5,029 nucleotides of DNA from CAYSZB01 sp964435475. GTDB taxonomy: Bacteria > Chloroflexota > Anaerolineae > Anaerolineales > Anaerolineaceae. The stretch covers positions 1 through 5,029 of the forward strand of contig CAYSZB010000114.1 of assembly GCA_964435475.1 (NCBI GenBank), in the 5' to 3' direction. The notes under the pieces were generated by a model, which made no database searches, was not told the origin of the DNA, and saw only the letters and a list, made by a program, of their open reading frames with translations. Below, one piece after another: positions 4,923 through 5,029 of this stretch. How positions within the stretch are numbered: position 1 is the stretch's first letter; each line of letters starts with the position of its first letter. The position numbers were made by a program, and so were the translations under genes.

Positions 4923-5029
4923 TTACAGAAGGACAACTTCAGCGCCGGCAGCTTCAAGCTTGGCCTTTGCATCGTTTGCCACATCCTTGGCAACAGCTTC
5001 CAGGACCTTGGAATCAGGTGCTTCAGCCA
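4923..5029 (-). CDS. rplL: 50S ribosomal protein L7/L12, C-terminal end (partial)
   Basis: Read on the - strand from the right edge to a TAA at 4923-4925, this frame gives 34 residues, including SKVLEAVAKDVANDAKAKLE and the ending AAGAEVVLL. This matches the C-terminal domain of L7/L12, whose usual form is P-V-KEGVSKEEAE-IK-KLEEAGA-VELK: the last helix plus closing strand. The rest of the gene lies beyond the window. The protein forms the ribosomal stalk that recruits translation factors. The final residues VVLL replace the more common VELK, a minor oddity. The call rests on a short stretch, but the helix-GA-V pattern and the position at a gene end fit well. Confidence 0.8.
   Translation of the reverse strand, partial: AEAPDSKVLEAVAKDVANDAKAKLEAAGAEVVLL

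Noticed and set aside
4712..4993. 93-residue - strand open frame spanning the lexA 3' end, the terminator and rplL
   Set aside because: It reads through the terminator hairpin, overlaps the recognised rplL end in another frame and the lexA 3' end, and has a low-complexity Lys-rich stretch from the T-run.

Overview
The window looks like chromosomal DNA from a bacterium of the phylum Chloroflexi (Chloroflexota), probably the Anaerolineae. This is inferred from three things: a large exported multi-module protein ending in a short hydrophobic tail of the VFLPLI-K kind that I associate with that group, a lexA with a Gram-positive-type SOS box, and moderate GC with strong TTGACA/TATACT promoters. 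No rRNA, tRNA, mobile element or CRISPR array was seen.

Layout. (1) Positions 1-1912 (+) hold the 3' end of a long surface or secreted protein made of tandem cadherin-like and putative-Ig modules, cut by the left edge. (2) Positions 1946-2961 (+) form a compact three-gene unit: an FmdB-type zinc-ribbon protein, a CsoR/RcnR-family repressor and an OsmC-family protein. A TTGACA-17-TATACT promoter precedes it, and its -10 lies inside a perfect 13-bp-arm inverted repeat, the likely operator. The repressor has only two cysteines and no histidine, which points away from copper or nickel and towards thiol or persulfide sensing, as in CstR. (3) A bidirectional terminator at 2978-3008 separates this unit from a convergent YitT-family membrane protein gene (3026-3961, -). 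(4) Divergent from that gene is lexA (4140-4847, +), with a perfect 14-base LexA box between its -35 and -10. (5) A second strong, bidirectional terminator (4872-4906) separates lexA from the 3' end of a convergent gene at the right edge (4923-5029, -), recognised as ribosomal protein L7/L12 (rplL).

How the parts work together. lexA is almost certainly self-regulated through its SOS box. The fmdB-like/csoR-like/osmC-like unit reads as a self-regulated thiol-stress operon: the repressor would bind the palindrome over the promoter, and release on thiol modification would induce the OsmC-type thiol enzyme. The surface protein, the YitT-family protein and rplL appear to be unrelated neighbours. 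The most interesting material is the operator plus His-less CsoR-family repressor, the C-terminal tail and paired cysteines of the surface protein, and a hairpin that fills the predicted 5' leader of the YitT-family gene.
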